NCBI GenBank assembly: GCA_033980235.1 | Contig: CM067079.1 | Location: 28,307,679-28,371,678 of the forward strand | DNA: 64,000 nt | Direction: 5' to 3' | Source: Diadema setosum | Lineage: Eukaryota > Echinodermata > Echinoidea > Diadematoida > Diadematidae | Part shown: piece after piece, positions 44,326 to 56,338 of the stretch | How positions within the stretch are numbered: the stretch's first letter is position 1 | How the letters are laid out: each line of letters begins with the position of its first letter | The notes under the pieces: generated by a model | Database searches by the model: none | The model's input: the letters and a program-made list of their open reading frames with translations, nothing else | What the model was told of the DNA's origin: nothing | Program-made: the position numbers and the translations under genes

Positions 44326-44891
44326 TCAAAAAGAAACCAATCGTTTGCTAAATTTGAAACTCTATGTAATTTATGAGATTGATAATAGTTTGCTTCTTTT
44401 CCTCTAACTGCACCCTTCATATTTTGTGTGTTTTAAGCATGATTTTGATTGATGATGTTTCATTGTAAATCAAACCTGTGTTACTGTATTTTGGGGATCA
44501 CTATGAACAAGCATTTATTATGTGCTTGTGATTCCTCCACTACCATTTGTATGTTCCATTTTTTTTTTTGTGTGTATGAACAATGTTGTTGTTTTAATTC
44601 AATTCAATTCAAATGAATTTATTGGGAAATTTCTGCATCGAATACATATTACAAATGAAATACCGTCATTTCTTTTTGTTTTTAAGACAACAGAACATAC
44701 AGTGTGTATATCCGAATATAAAACTGAGATATATGTGTACAGATTAAAGAAAAGAATAAGAAAACACGTCAATTGGGAACCACTCGGGATAAAGTGAATC
44801 AAATGATCTGACTGAATTATGGCACATGTATTGGGAGTGTGAATTGCAGAAGACTGTCGTCAAATAAGCATATAGCTTCTGCATGATGTGG
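44326..44891. other. AT-rich DNA with an ATTCAATTCAA patch, no gene seen
   Basis: The patch at about 44597-44620 resembles the ATTCAATTCAA words in the loop of the foldback at 44892-48708 and near 51180. Nothing else noted. Confidence 0.4.
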
Positions 44892-45032
44892 AAATAATGA
44901 ATGCTTTTCATTCATGCAATGGACATTATTTCATTCGGTAAAAGATGAAATGCACCTCGTTGAATGGATCATTTCATCTTTCGCCTCATGAAATATTCTG
45001 GCCATGGCACTCGTAAACATTCATTATTTGTA

Positions 45033-47922
45033 CAGTAGACCTCGCCTAAGTCGACATCGCATAAGTCGACAACTCGCTTAAGTCGACACAATAAAAAAGT
45101 CCCGATTTTTGCCTTTGTTATTCCTTGAAAATTTCCTCGTCTTAGTCGACATTTATAAGTCGACAACTCGCGTAAGTCGACCTGATTTTTCAGTGCCAAC
45201 TGAGCTGAAATACGTGTTAATTCCCTCGTATAAGTCGACATAATTTTTCGCTCAAAATCTTATCGCCATTCTCTGAAAAAGAATTGTTTTCCCGCTCCGA
45301 TTCGCTGCGTTTCTACTCGGTAATTCGCTAGTGTACGGCGCGGTAGCGTTCGCGCCATGCGTCCATTGCCTTGTATGCCAGAATATAGAAAGGACATACA
45401 CTCATTTACACTGGAGCATTACATGTAGTACCGAAGACAGTTTACTTTACCCCTTTTCTCCCTCTCGTTTTTCTCAAAACGCACAAATTTTGTACACTTA
45501 TTTGTCCCAGTAGGTATTCATTATCCGAACATGAAATAGGTGTTTTTGTAAATCCGAATATTCTAACATTGATTATTCCGAAGCGGTATTAAAACCAGGG
45601 CCCTTTCTAAAAAGATTTATTACAATGCAACTAATAATGCAACTCAAAAAATCAAATGCATGTGTATCAAATCACACGCAACTTTTGCATTTAAACGCAA
45701 GTGCGTTGCTGAAAAGACTTGCGTTTGATAATCATATGAAACTAGAAAATAATTGTTACGAACCTGAAACTCAGTTGCGTTTAAACGCAACTCTAAAAAT
45801 CAAATGCAAGTCCATCAAATCACACGCAACTATGTATTTAAACGCAAGAGCGTTGCAGAGAAGACTTGCGGTTTTTGTACGAAACTAGAAACTGCGTTTA
45901 AATAAATCTCTATACATCTACGGAAGTGCGTTATTGTTGAAAAGACTTGCTTTACTTTTTTCATTTGGTAAGCAAAATTAAAAATTAAATGCAACTCTGA
46001 AAATCAAATGCAAGTACATCAAATCACAGTTCACGCTGAAAAGACTTGCGTTTGATAATCACACGAAACTAGAAAATTGTAGGAAAGTTAAACTCAATTG
46101 TTTTTAAACGCAACACAAAAAATCAAATGCAAGTCCATCAAATCGCACGGAACGCTGAAAGACTTGCGTTTGATAATCATACGAAACTAGAAAATTGTAG
46201 GGAACTTTTTTTTTTTAACTCAATTGCGTTTAAACGCAACTCTAAAATCAAATGCAAGTCCATCATATCACACGTAACGCTGTATTTAAACGCAAGTGCG
46301 TTGCAGAGAAGACTTGCGGTTTTTGTACGAAACTATAAGAAACTGTGTTTAAACGCATCTCTAAACATCTACGGAAGTGTGTTATTGTTTAAAAGACTTG
46401 CATTATTTTTTATTTCGTAAACAAAATTACAAGTTAAATGCAACTCTAAAAATCAAATGGAAATCCATCAAATCACACGGAACGCTGAAAGACTTGCGTT
46501 TGATAATCACACGATACTAGAAAATTGTAGGGAACTTTTTAAAACTCAATTGCGTTTAAACGCAACCCTAAAAATCAATGCAAGTCCATCAAATCACGTA
46601 ACGCTGTATTCAAACGTAAGAGCGTTGCAGAGAAGATTTGCGGTTTTTGTACGAAACTATAAGAAATGGCGTTTAAACGCATCTCTAAACATCTACGGAA
46701 GTGTGTTATTGTTTAAAAGACTTATCGTAAGCAAAATTAAGAATTAAACGCAATTCTGAAAATCAAATACAAGTCCATCAAATCACACGGAACGCTGAAA
46801 AGACTTGCGTTTGATAATGACACAAAACTAGAAAATTGTATGAAATTTAAACTCAATTGCGTTTAAACGCAACTCTAAAAATCAAATGCAAGTCCGTCAA
46901 ATCACAAGTAACGCAAGAGCGTTGCAGAAAAGACTTGCGGTTCTTGTCCGAAACTAGAAACTGCGTTTAAACGCATAAAAATGAACGGAATTGCGCTATT
47001 GTTGAAAAGGCTCGCATTATTTTCTATTTCGTAACGGAACTTTCGCCGTGACCGAACTTAGTCTGCACTTGCAGGGGAAAGACATCGCAACATTTACAAG
47101 TTTCAAACTACCCAAATGCATGCTGCTTCACAAAATGTCAATGAAAAAAATGATAACGAATTATTGTTAAAGTTCGCTATGCCGAAGTTTTAAATCTCAG
47201 TCCAAAGTTAAATTAGTCCGACAATGGTAAGAGGTTTGTTTTTACGAAGGTTATAGTAGTCCGAAAGTTGTCGTTTTCGGATGAACAAACTTTTCTTCTT
47301 TTTATTTCAGACAGGCCCGCGCCGTACAGAGCGGTAATGTTGCGAATCGGAGCGTGAGTAGAACAATTCATTTTCAGAGTATGGCAATACAAATTTAAGC
47401 AGAACAAATATGGCGACTTAGGGAAGGAAAATCACACATATTTCAACTCAGTCGGCACTGAAAAATAATCTTGACAGAATCATGCGTAATCACACGCATA
47501 TCTTCCCAGCAACGTACTTGAATTAAAATCGCAAATTTTAATGCAATTTTGGGGAATTTGCCTTTGATATTTCAAATCAAGTTTAAAACGTTAAGTGTCT
47601 AGAAACGGGCCTAGGTTTCCGATCCCGCTCTCTCAAAATCTCTCTAGAGATTTGGGAATTGTGCGTTGTCGTTACTAACCCGCGCAAGATTTATGCATGA
47701 ACTAAAACATTATTGTTGCTCATGTCAGTAGGCATGTTTTGGCGGCAAAAGGAGTAAGATATGGGTAGCGATCCGCATCGTGATCCAAATCTTACTCTGT
47801 ACAGGGGAAATTAATTTTCATTTATAAGTCGACAAAATGTCGACTTACGCGTAAGTCGACATTCGCGTAAGTCGACGTGTTTTGCTCAGTCCCGATTATG
47901 TCGACTTACGCGAGGTTGACTG
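45033..47922. mobile_element. 2.89-kb Tigger-like element inserted in the foldback arm
   Basis: The left end CAGTAGACCTCGCCTAAGTC and right end GACTTACGCGAGGTTGACTG are inverses, bracketed by TA at 45031-45032 and 47923-47924. The undisturbed site in the opposite arm has a single TA (48568-48569), which proves the boundaries. Subterminal GTCGAC motifs occur seven times on the left (45049-45240) and five times on the right (47828-47905). Longer inverted homology continues inward (TTTTCAGTGCC, CTCTGAAAA, CGCTCCGATTCGC), so the TIRs reach at least 320 bp, with an extra ~350-bp segment in the right one. No transposase frame is present. Confidence 0.88.
45600..47030. repeat. Tandem array with GCGTTTAAACGC palindromes inside the Tigger-like element
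   Basis: A unit of roughly 310-450 bp is repeated about four times; the phrase AAATGCAACTCTRAAAATCA begins near 45637, 45985, 46432 and 46740. Each unit holds half-units with TCAAATGCAAGTCCATCAAA, GACTTGCGTTTGATAATCA and CGAAACTAGAAA. The 12-base palindrome GCGTTTAAACGC or a one-base variant recurs several times (for example near 45777, 46228, 46552 and 46859). Frames of 85-97 codons here follow the repeat and share segments with each other, but stops fall at different places, so I do not call a protein. Confidence 0.85.
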
Positions 47923-48049
47923 TATATTATGTCACCACATCTCTACACACAGTTTATATCAGTGAGATGTGGCATGACAATGTGGTACCCTCCCTATTCA
48001 GTGGACCATTGTCCTGGTGGGTGAGATGCACAAATGGATGATAGGTACA

Positions 48050-48212
48050 ATTCAATTCAATTCAATTCAATTCATTTCAATTCAATTTAATTCAATTCAG
48101 TTCAGTTCAGTTCAGTTCAGTTCAATTGAATTGAATTGAATTGAATTGAATTGAATTGAACTGAATTGAATTGAATTGAATTGTATTGAATTGAACTGAA
48201 TTGAATTCAATT
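48050..48212. repeat. Palindromic (TTCAA)n-(TTCAG)n-(TTGAA)n microsatellite
   Basis: TTCAA pentanucleotides change to TTCAG, then after the dyad TTCAATTGAA (48121-48130) the array continues as TTGAA. The two halves are reverse complements, so the array is a ~150-bp hairpin. It lies at the start of the loop of the 44892-48708 foldback. Confidence 0.93.
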
Positions 48213-48708
48213 CAATATTCATATCTAAATCTATTATTCTCATGAATGTGTATGCGTGCATGTGTGCCCATAGTATTTTTCTCTTTGTTTATTGGAAATG
48301 TAACAAAGATCATCTCAGGAAGCATTTGCTCTAAAACTACTCTGCAGCATTTCTGTGACTTCAGCGCATGTTGGGATGGGTTCACATGAATACTATTACT
48401 CCGATCAAAGTCAGGATAAGCCTCAAAATAAGTCTGTCTACCGGTACCTATCATCCATTTGTGCATCTCACCCACCAGGACAATGGTCCACTGAATAGGG
48501 AGGGTACCACATTTTCATGCCATATCTCACTGATATAAACTGTGTGTAGAGATGTGGTGACATAATATACAAATAATGAATGTTTACGAGTGCCATGGCC
48601 AGAATATTTCATGAGGTGAAAGATGAAATGATCCATTCAACGAGGTGCATTTCATCTTTTACCGAATGAAATAATGTCCACTGCATGAATGAAAAACATT
48701 CATTATTT

Positions 48709-51224
48709 GTTTTATATATAACATCTAAAATAGAATAACGCAAGAGAGAATGTGTGAGATCTGAGATGCAGAGATAGAGTGCTATATGCTTGGGCGATGT
48801 CTATTAACCCATTCCGTACGGGAACCTGGTGGCCTGTGTATCAAGTCTATGGGCATTTCAGAATTTAGCATGAAATGGGTTAATATGCTTGATCACATGG
48901 ACACTGCAAATGCAAGCATTTTATGTACATTGTGTGCTGAGCTCTACATGTGCATGCAATGGGACAAATCACATAGATCCAAGATTTCATGCTAAATGGA
49001 GCCACAATTGCACAACTGATGATGTAATAGTAAAATGGCAAAAATGATCAATATCAAACAATCAATCAAATGACAAGGATCTATTTACCTGTTAGATAGA
49101 GTACCATATTTCCCCCCTCCCCCAATCCATAAGATACCACACTCATTATTCATTTGATTCTTCCTTTAGAATCATCAAATTTGACATTCATGAACATTAA
49201 GTTTCTAAGGACGGCTTCACTAAATTAGAAATAAAGGTCACATTCAAACCTACCTCCATTATCAGACTTTGATATTCAAAATTGATTTTCCAATGCAAAA
49301 AGAAAAGAAGAGAAAACGAATATCAATACAAACCAAAACAGAAACCCCCCCCCCAATTCATATTTATGACATGAGCATTTAGACTAGAATGAGACACTGC
49401 TTTCAACAATAGAACAAGGGGCAGGGGGTTAAACAGTGGTGTGTTACATTGCTAAATAGATCATAAAGCTAATCCCATCCAATGGAATAACAAGCCACCC
49501 TCTGCTCACCCTAGGTGACCCCCACAACCCTCCCCCTTTTCACTCCCCCCACCTCCCCTTTTATCTCCCCATACCAATAGCCACCGGCCATCACGTCATA
49601 CCCTCCTCTTCGCCCCCTTTTTCTTCTCTTTTTTTTTTTTTTGGTCATGGCTACAGTTTTATACCTCACCACTGTTCACCCCTCTGGCACCCCAAAAAGA
49701 GATTGGATGCAATAAGACAGAAAGACAGAGGCGGGGCAGAGTTTTTTGGGGCGTGACACGTGCCCAGCACTCTGTTCAACGCTGGTGCTCCTTGCAATGC
49801 CGATGCCCATCCCCCACCCCCTCCAACAACAACAACAACAAAAAGTCGGAAGAGTCACCGACCCTCCAGGATGGATTGCGATTGATTTTTATTGTGCCGA
49901 GCAGGTCCGTGTATTTTTTAGGGGTGTAATTCTCCCCTTATTCAATCACATAAATCCAATACGCGGTGTGGCTTGCGGGCATGTGTCTTCGTATTCGCGT
50001 GATGGAAAGGTGTCTGGCATAAATGACTCCTGAGTTTAACCTGCTTGCTCATGTCACTATTTCTATTTCTTTCTTCTTCTTCTTCTTTTTTTTGTGGGCA
50101 ATCCTGCTATGCATAGTGTAAATTGGCAGTTTCCTTTTTTTACCCCCATGCCCCCTTTTTTGAGGCAATCACTTTAAGTCGTAACATAATACAAGATCAA
50201 CAGACCAGTGCAGTCCGATGTTAGTAAGACACTTTAAGCGAGGGGGTCACTGTTTGGTTTTTCAAGATTAAGTCGTCTTCATAACATCCTGCTATTAATA
50301 TCAATTTGTTGTAAGCTGACAGCATAAAAACATTTAATACATACAGTGTTTTTATGTAGCAGCATGGCATAAAATCAGGCTAAGTATCACTTGATTTTTG
50401 CAATTGTATTGGGCAGGTGGCTGCTAAGTTATAGACATGTAGTCGCTATTAGACAGGTGTGGTGTACCAAAGGGGGCAGATTAAACTCCATGTTCACATT
50501 GATTTTACTTAGAGGAGGCTGAAATGAGACTAGTTATGTCAAGATGCAATGGACACGGTCATTCTAGATGGACACACTCAACTCTTAACCACCAACTACC
50601 TAATTGGAGCTGCCATTAAAATATGTGACCCTGCATTACAAAACCAACAAAAAGTCACAAGACATGGATTTTTGTTTAGAGCAGATTCCAAAAAAAGCAG
50701 ACTTTAAGCTTTAAAATGATGTATAACTCAATTCAAATGGTCTCTCCCTACCTATCTAAATATTGGAAAGACAACACACTTGGGAAAAGTGTTTACTGAG
50801 AAAAGAGGCTCTGAAGAATAGGGTCCATTTAAGCACTTAATCTTACCAAGCAGCATACAGGGGAACCCTGTAATAACGAGGACCTGAAAATTACAAATTG
50901 TGTGGCAATTTCCTTGTTATAGCAGGGTACAAAACAAGATAAACATATAAAGATTTGGGACTTGCAAAATCCTCTAGTTTTTATGACGGTTTTGTTACAT
51001 CCAACCTCTCTATAAAACGTTTAAACTATATTTCAAGGATTATTAATAATCTGTCTATTTCAGAAAGAGAATATTTGGTTGAAGCAATCATTTTCATTAC
51101 AGGTTTGTATTATTTGATGAGTGAAAAGATGCACCTGTGTATTCATTTGCTTAATCTTTGTCGGCTTGTCCACCTATCAATCTATTCAATTCAATGCAAT
51201 TCAAATCATTTATTTGCATCACTT
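48709..51224. other. Single-copy DNA, no gene seen
   Basis: Contains C and T homopolymers (49347-49355, 49628-49642) and a pyrimidine-rich stretch at 49500-49640. Near 50860-50930 the words CAGGGGAACCCTGTAATAAC and TTGTTATAGCAGGGTAC may be the worn ends of another Tigger-like element. A frame beginning at 50955 runs into the TCAA microsatellite and is not convincing. Confidence 0.45.
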
Positions 51225-51240
51225 TCAATCAATCAATCAC

Positions 51241-51319
<79 letters not shown>

Positions 51320-51376
51320 GTCAATCCATCCATCCATCCATCCATCCATCCATCCATCCATCCATCCATCCATCAT
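51225..51376. repeat. (TCAA)n then (CCAT)n compound microsatellite
   Basis: About 24 TCAA units, then about 12 CCAT units. Reads as Asn-Gln-Ser-Ile and His-Pro-Ser-Ile repeats in several frames. Confidence 0.96.
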
Positions 51377-53151
51377 TCCATCAATCAATGCATCTTGTTC
51401 AAAGGGGTAAGCTCTCCATTGATTTCAATGCTTGTATTCAGGGAGGCCCTGAAAACATACAAAGCGTTATGCAAGAGAGCTACAAGTTGTCACAAAACAC
51501 AGAAATGAGTTTCACACACACAAAAAAAGAGAGGTGCTGAAGGTTCAACAAAGATTTCCATGTTTGATGGTTGAATATCAATTCATGAAAATGTAATATA
51601 AATTTTGTGGGGTGTGTATATACTGTGTGCTAAATAGAAATGCCACTATATCCAATAGTTCTGAAGTGGTAGGTAAACTTTGGTTTTGTTGGATCATATT
51701 ATACGACACATGAAGGCAAATGAGAAAGAGGAGTTCAGGTGGAGGGTTAGTCGCTGAAAAAAGCAAAGGACATTACCGTAGATTGAATGATTTAAGAGTG
51801 GGCTGGTTGGATAATACAGAACAGAACATTTCAGCAGTGTTTCTTCTTTTTTTTTTTATTCCTTCCTTTTGCGGCGCAATGTACAAATACAAATGAAACA
51901 TTAGTGAGCGTTTTATGACCTGTCATGGCATGTGTTGCATTCACTTGAAACCATGTGAAAAGTTTTAGATTATTCCCTCACAAACACCTTTAACACAGAC
52001 CTTTCTGGGCATAATGAGATCAGCTTTAATGGAACTACCAACACACGCACACACACACACACCCACACACAAGAAATGATTTACTCGCCAGCAAATTGCT
52101 TAATGGATAAAATGCAGCCGACCCATCATCTGCTCGTAGGGAAATTGACCAGAAATTGAGTTGTATCGTTTTAAACGAGAAAATACGATAAGAATTCTCT
52201 GAAGACACACTATCTCATTCTCTGTGCTAAGAGAAGAAAATATATTTTGCACACAGAGTGAGAGAACGAGCAAACACACATGGAAAAAAAAATTGATAAT
52301 CCTCTGACGAACTTTGCTGGGATGGGCCAGTAGGTAAATTCAAAATCACGACCAAAAATGCCCGATTGATTCGCAAGAGATATTGATTGAACGGCAAACA
52401 CAAGGACCGCGAGAAAATACCTTTCAATATCACACAAACACACAATTACAGGGAGGGCACATAACTCCCCTGATACGAAACAGCAGATTGAAATAGAGAT
52501 AAATGCTCTGATCTTTTTTTTTTCCTTCAAATATTTGTTCCCTCTTGGACAAGGGGGGGGGGGTGGGGGAGGGTCAGTTTTAAGAGGGAGACACACATTA
52601 TTGGGTGGAAGTCCATCAAGGCAACGACAACAACAAAAATCACTCTCCGCCCAACGTCACTTTTGGCGATTCACTCCGGACTGTCGATCACTTACGTTTC
52701 TCAAGGCGCACACAATTACGTTGATTACAGCCAGGATTAATATATTTACTGGCTTGGAGGGGGAAACTTGGTGTAATGAGGGGAGATGAGAAAAAAAAAA
52801 GTGGATGTGGACATGATGTTCTTGCTGTAAAAGGATAATAAAAAGAGAGATGTGAAGTATATAAAGAGCGAGAGAGAGAGAGAGAGATAGTTAGAGAATG
52901 TGAGAGATGGTGGGGGAGAGAAGAATAACACCATGATGAAAATAATACCAACAAGACAAGCTCTTATCAATTTTTGTTTTGGGATGCGTTTGCGGAGGCA
53001 TATTGTGACTCTAATACATCTTTATTGATATGGAAAATAAGTTATTGGTGAGGGTGTTACTGATACCGGACAGAAGGGACCTAATCAAATAAGATGGAGG
53101 GGGAAAGAAATCAAGTAATATGAGGCCCCTCTTAGTTGGGAGTGTGGAAGA
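51377..53151. other. Single-copy DNA with a conserved-looking block at about 52080-52450
   Basis: 52080-52450 and 52600-52745 are repeat-free with balanced composition. CA-rich sequence at 52042-52070, a G run at 52552-52566 and a GA run at 52868-52888 are simple repeats. No gene seen. Confidence 0.45.
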
Positions 53152-53212
53152 TGGAGAGTGAGGGAGGGGGAGGAGGAGGAGGGGGAGGAGGAGGAGGAGG
53201 AGGAGGAGGATA
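53152..53212. repeat. (GGA)n microsatellite
   Basis: Mostly GAGGAGGAGG units. The region after it (53270-53500) is GC-balanced and repeat-free. Confidence 0.92.
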
Positions 53213-53550
53213 TTGGCAAATGCTGGAATGGTGGAAGTTGTGGGCCAGACATTAGTCAAGAGTCAAAAATTCTGAGATCTTTGTGACGCTGCATGTCTAA
53301 TTCTCCGCCACCACCACCATTACCACCACCGGTATCCATGGCAGGTTGGTGCATTTTGACTCTGTAGAGACCGCATCAGCAGAGCATTTGACTCCACCGG
53401 GGGTATCGGTCATTTGGACACCGTGACACCCGTGAAAACTGATGCTCTAGACAGACGGCAATGCTGATCTGATGATGGCCAGTTCTTCTCAGGAGGGGAG
53501 AGGGTAGAAAAAAAAGGAGGAAGTCATGGAGAACTATTAACAGCAAGACA

Positions 53551-53895
53551 AAAGTTGTACGCCATGTGTCATTAAAGGAAAGATACACATTTCTGTTTTT
53601 TTTCCTCACTTTCACATCAATACAAAAGTTGTAAGGCATGTGTCATTAAAGGAAAGATACACATTTCTTTTTTTTTCTCATTTTCAAAGCAATACAAAAA
53701 TGTAAGGCATGTGTCTTTAAAGGAAAGCTACACATTTTTTCTCATTTTCAAGGCAATACAAAAGTTGTAAGGCATGTGTCTTTAAAGGAAAGCTATACTT
53801 TTTTCTCATTTTCAAAGCAACACAAAAGTTGTAAGGCATGTGTCTTTAAAGGAAAGATACACATTTCTTTTTTTTTTTCTCATTTTCAAATCACC
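53551..53895. repeat. Five-copy 64-74-bp tandem repeat
   Basis: The unit AAAGTTGTAAGGCATGTGTC, TTTAAAGGAAAGATACACAT, a T run, TCTCATTTTCAAAGCAATAC starts at 53551, 53625, about 53696, 53761 and 53825. Differences are mainly in the length of the T run. Read across the unit, the only repeated inverted feature is short. Confidence 0.9.
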
Positions 53896-54675
53896 TCATA
53901 ACGAGAACAAGATGGTAAAAAGAGGGTAAGGGGAAAATCTGTGTTTCTATTATCTGTCTGTCTAAATGATGAAAAAAAAAAAACCAATATTCATAGGATG
54001 TTTTACGATAAGACTGGGGGGGGGGGAATAAATCTTCTGTATTCTACCCATGGCTGATACATCCACTGCTTTTTCTCATTGTAAATAATTTATAAAATAA
54101 GTCAGCTATGGAATAAGATGCGAATGAATGCTATGGAGCTCAAAGTACAAGAGCATCAATACTAACAAGGATATCATGCGACTCCAGAGAGTCCTTTTGC
54201 CATCTCTTTATCAGTTTTGAAAAAAAGGCTGTTTGCACCATAAACTCTGCAATAATTGTCTGAAATATCTTGTCCTGGACCTCTTTAACCTCTTCCCTTT
54301 CTCGCTGTCACGAATTGCAAAATGACAACTGTGTATTTTGCTCATCATATCATCGGCTGAGAACCAGAAGGGTGTTACTGCAATGATGGGGGACATTGAA
54401 TTATTGGTATCATGTTGTAGAGCTTGAGCTCCTCTTCAATATAATGTTAATTTTGAATTATTTTCATTTTCAGTAACATGTTATGAATTAGAACAATGGC
54501 TCTATTTGACCCTCTATTTGGAGCAATGATTCTTATAAATCTACCCACTTTTGATTACATAAAACTTTTTATTTCATGAAAATCAATTGTTTCATTTTCA
54601 TATATGCTCAAATTTTAGAACGCAATAGTGCCCTTCTGGTTCTCAGCTGATCTGATCATTTATGTGTCTTGATTT
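53896..54675. other. AT-rich single-copy DNA, no gene seen
   Basis: A poly-A and a poly-G run (53970-53982, 54016-54026). The words AGCTGATCTGATCATTT and CTTCTGGTTCTCAGC near 54360 and 54630 are inverted relatives (GGCTGAGAACCAGAAGGG and CCCTTCTGGTTCTCAGCTG), 270 bp apart, so an older inverted repeat may lie here. Confidence 0.45.
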
Positions 54676-54679
54676 ATAA

Positions 54680-55064
54680 AGGGTTGGTATTGTTTTGGTT
54701 TAGATGGGGTTTTAACATTTTTGATGATGAGTTTTTGAGAAAGTCAGAAACCTCTCATGAAATATTAAAGAGCATACAATTTTAAGAGGAATTCAAAGTT
54801 TATTTGATAAAAATTGGTTTTGAAATGGTTGAGATATTCAAATCAAAGCAATCCTGATAAAAGGTGGGACCCATATCTTATTAGGATCACTTTGTTTTAC
54901 CTTGTTTTTGGATATCTAAGCCATTTCAAAACCGATTTTCATCATGTAAATTTTGAATTCCTCTTACAATTGTATGCTCCTTAACATTTCATAAAGTGGT
55001 TTCTAAGTATCTCGCAAAAAGTCAAAAGCTGAATCCTCATCTCAACCAATACTATACCATCCCT
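54680..55064. mobile_element. 385-bp TTAA foldback element, uninterrupted copy 2
   Basis: Left end AGGGTTGGTATTGTTTTGGT, right end ...CCAATACTATACCATCCCT, TTAA at 55065-55068; the left flank has decayed to ATAA. Arms are inverted over nearly the whole element around GGTGGGACCC. Colinear with the interrupted copy at 21336-24481, whose own sequence totals 381 bp, and used here as the empty-site reference. Confidence 0.87.
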
Positions 55065-55068
55065 TTAA

Positions 55069-56334
55069 GTATATGTTACTAATCTACCTGGGAATTCATG
55101 AAAAACCAGTAATGCCATAATGGTTTATGTTGATTATATGCCAAGTTTTTTTTTTTTGTTATATATTTGTTTAATGTACTTTTAAATGGAAATACATTAC
55201 CAGTACACCAGGCAGAGTCATATTTTCAGGCATACATCAATAATCTGTTAATCCTGTCTCGACTAATTTCATCATCACCTATCCTAGCAGGCAAATGGAG
55301 AGAGGCAAAGATTAGGAAGAATGTGCATCCAAACGATGATCACAGAAAGAGGAAGGGGGCGGGAGAGATAGAGAGAGAGAGATGAAAAAAGACAGGAAAA
55401 TGGGCAACATTGCCCAGGGCTCCGAAATTGTATACGCTTTATCCAGGTTATAAAGGAGCTCAATGAAATCGAGTTAAAGAATCAGCCCCTCAGAAAGGGG
55501 GTGGAACTGACACCCTTGCTTCCGTGCAATTCACTGATTTGATTGTCGTGGCCACTGTACGAGATTACAACAAAGAGAACCTTGAATGGTGATCAGGGCA
55601 AGCGTTCTTTAGCTCCCGGATAATTTGATTACATCATTTTTTGGGAGATAAAAACAGAGAAAAGGGGGAATGGAAAGAAAGAGAGAGAGAGAGAGAGAGG
55701 GAGACAGGAAAGTGAAAGACCATTTTTTTTTTCCGCTCGCCCCTCAATTTTACTGGCAAGGTGCTCATCCCAGGCGTTACTCTTGCAAACTATAGGGATG
55801 TGTTTCCATTAATATCTGCTTTATCTCTCATATAAGAGTGTGACGGTGTGTGTCAAGTTGTTGGGGGGGGGGGGGGAGGGATGGGGGAGGGGTGAGGTAA
55901 GGCGGAAAGAAGCGGATCATATTGAATTAGACAGATTAGGCCTCTGTGTGATTATTCCGGCAGCTTTTGCTACCGGACGACTCTTATTCTGTCCCTCCTT
56001 CCCCCCCCCCCCATCTCAACACATCCTCCCTATTTTTCTTTGATGTCTTTTTTTTTTCTCTCCTTCTTCTTCATCACTTTTGAGATTCGAGGGATGAGAT
56101 GGCAGGTTGAATGTTAAGTAGCAGAGAGAGAGAGAGAGAGTGAAAGAGAGAATTGTGCTTAAATGCATTACCCCCGAAAATTCAATTTTGGTGGTGTGGA
56201 AGGACTTTATGGAGGAAACATAGCTACTGTTCTTCTTCCCATATGCTTTTGTTTCTTTTTCCCTGTGCTTCTCTGTACACTTTCTCTTCCTCAACTAACT
56301 CCTCCTCTCTCCCATAGACTAACATCAAAGACCA
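55069..56334. other. Single-copy DNA with a conserved-looking block at about 55400-55650
   Basis: 55400-55650 is GC-balanced and repeat-free. GA runs lie at 55367-55382, 55681-55699 and 56125-56139, a G run at 55862-55875 and a C run at 56001-56012. Open frames on both strands near 55840-56390 are not convincing. Confidence 0.45.
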
Positions 56335-56338
56335 TTAA

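Larger units (their letters stand above)
44892..48708. mobile_element. Foldback with 265-bp arms, interrupted in the left arm
   Basis: The right arm is 48444-48708. The left arm is 44892-45032 plus 47925-48048. Both total exactly 265 bp and are inverted copies with few mismatches (for example GACAATGTGG versus GAAAATGTGG read in the same sense). The 395-bp loop 48049-48443 begins with a pentanucleotide repeat. I see no clear target duplication outside the arms, so this is either a foldback transposon or a locally generated inverted duplication. Confidence 0.85.

Noticed and set aside
45625..46747. Three related frames of 87-97 codons with shared peptide segments
   Set aside because: They track the tandem unit inside the Tigger-like element. 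Stops and frameshifts differ between units, so selection on a protein is not supported.
50955..51540. Overlapping plus-strand frames up to 151 codons ending in Asn-Gln-Ser-Ile repeats
   Set aside because: Most of each frame is the TCAA/CCAT microsatellite, and three overlapping frames are open together.
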